Assembly (NCBI GenBank): GCA_016715465.1
Contig: JADKAA010000029.1
Coordinates: 372,001 to 436,000, forward strand
Length of the DNA stretch: 64,000 bases
Source: Saprospiraceae bacterium
Lineage (GTDB): Bacteria; Bacteroidota; Bacteroidia; Chitinophagales; Saprospiraceae
Direction: 5' to 3'
Of this stretch, positions 63,297-64,000 are shown piece by piece (position 1 is the stretch's first letter; every line of letters begins with the position of its first letter). The translations under genes and the position numbers were made by a program. The notes under the pieces were generated by a model. It saw nothing but the letters and a program-made list of their open reading frames with translations. It had not been told where the DNA came from and searched no databases.

Positions 63297-64000
63297 TAAA
63301 TTTTTGGAAGCTGTACGGTAAATATAGTGCCTGTGGGTGAGTTTTGGGTAACACTTATGTTACCTCTGTGTGTTTCCACCAACCTTTTGACGATAAATAA
63401 GCCCAGACCGGTCCCTTTGGAGCTTCTAACTTCTTCACGACCAACCCGATAAAATTTTTCGAAAATCCTTTTCCTTTCGTCAGGAGCAATTCCTATACCT
63501 TCATCGGCAACCTGAATCTGCATGCCAGATGAAATGGAAGACAGAGAAACCACCACACGCTTACCCTGGCCATATTTAATGGCATTTTCCATCAAATTGA
63601 TGACGATGGATTGAATGGCCTGTTTTTCAGCATGAATTATCAATTCCAGAGCAGGATGTCTGTATTCCAGATCCAGTTCAGGAAATGTTGAGGTATAATT
63701 ACGCACAATTTGACCTATGGTATCGACGAGGTCAATATTGGCCAGAGAAGGATGGTAGTGCTGGTCTATTTTTGCTGCGAGCAGTATGGAAGAAATCAGG
63801 TTTTCAAGCCTTCTGCTTTCCTTGAGGGCCATCTGGCTTACTTCAATAATTTTTTCATGGGGTAATACTCTTTTTTTAAGGGTTTCCAGACTAAGAATTA
63901 TGGATGTCAAAGGTGATTTCAGTTCGTGGGAAACCGATAGCAAAAAATTATTCTGTCGACGGGAGACGGCCAACTCTTTTCGGTAGGATCTGTAGATAAA
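63296..64000 (-). CDS. sensor histidine kinase, partial (N-terminus beyond right edge)
   Basis: The frame is open through position 64000, so the membrane and sensor parts lie outside. Visible: the tail of a membrane-proximal region (YRSYRKELAVSRRQ), HisKA with LSVSHELKSPLTSI, and HATPase_c with NLMENAIKYG, DEGIGIAPDERKRIFEKF and GTGLGLFIVKRLVETHRG. Partner of the OmpR-family regulator, whose start overlaps its stop. Confidence 0.92.
   Translation of the reverse strand, partial: FIYRSYRKELAVSRRQNNFLLSVSHELKSPLTSIILSLETLKKRVLPHEKIIEVSQMALKESRRLENLISSILLAAKIDQHYHPSLANIDLVDTIGQIVRNYTSTFPELDLEYRHPALELIIHAEKQAIQSIVINLMENAIKYGQGKRVVVSLSSISSGMQIQVADEGIGIAPDERKRIFEKFYRVGREEVRSSKGTGLGLFIVKRLVETHRGNISVTQNSPTGTIFTVQLPKI

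Overview
The window is chromosomal DNA from a Bacteroidota bacterium, most likely of the Saprospiria/Chitinophagia type. The evidence is six proteins ending in a type IX secretion (T9SS) type A sorting domain, a PorE-like T9SS lipoprotein, the DUF1800-DUF1501 pair, a fused SecDF, a fused two-domain E1 dehydrogenase, SprB repeats, bacillithiol synthesis (BshB1), and many promoters of the Bacteroidota type (TAnnTTTG, sometimes with an upstream TTG about 20 nt away). Assignment below phylum is inference. There is one tRNA gene, no rRNA and no CRISPR array.

Layout. 1-3540 is an accessory, AT-rich stretch: a small peptide gene cut by the window edge, a small membrane protein, an IS256-family element with inverted ends, a HicB-like/unknown gene pair, and about 0.7 kb of non-coding DNA with repeated TACTTAAA motifs. 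3544-22415 is mostly core: a phosphodiesterase, an E1 dehydrogenase, a DUF1573 protein, yaaA, holA, ferritin, the DUF1501/DUF1800 pair, a YggS PLP protein and several large secreted proteins. At 22679 is tRNA-Glu, followed by two degenerate 300-bp tandem units. 23441-29626 is an apparent operon of a TonB-dependent receptor and two paralogous T9SS-exported alpha/beta hydrolase-like proteins that lack the nucleophile serine. 30026-37159 holds an M49-like peptidase, the nrnA-FKBP-prfB operon (prfB with its programmed frameshift), ndk and a propeller/SprB/OmpA protein. 37348-46181 holds a large NtrY-like kinase, a non-coding interval with two candidate small RNAs, xth, hutU, a membrane protein and a CCA-adding enzyme. 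46186-56672 holds a thioredoxin-like protein, rarA, a PorE-like lipoprotein, secDF, a BON/LysM protein, a small HTH protein and an OmpA porin. 56946-64000 holds a hydrolase, a lamin-tail/cupredoxin protein, bshB1, fabH, a TerB-like protein, YceI and a two-component system cut by the right edge.

How the genes fit together. Much of the window concerns the cell envelope: export (SecDF, the PorE-like protein), T9SS cargo, OmpA-type peptidoglycan anchors and a TonB receptor. The remainder is housekeeping for replication, translation, nucleotide turnover and redox.

Caution on quality. Seven coding units (IS256 transposase, holA, the FG-GAP protein, xth, hutU, the LysM protein, ompA) are broken by eight indels. 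Every one is a deletion that is repaired by lengthening a short homopolymer. This looks like under-called homopolymers in the assembly rather than gene decay, so I give these as single genes. The prfB frameshift is different: it is the classical recoding site.
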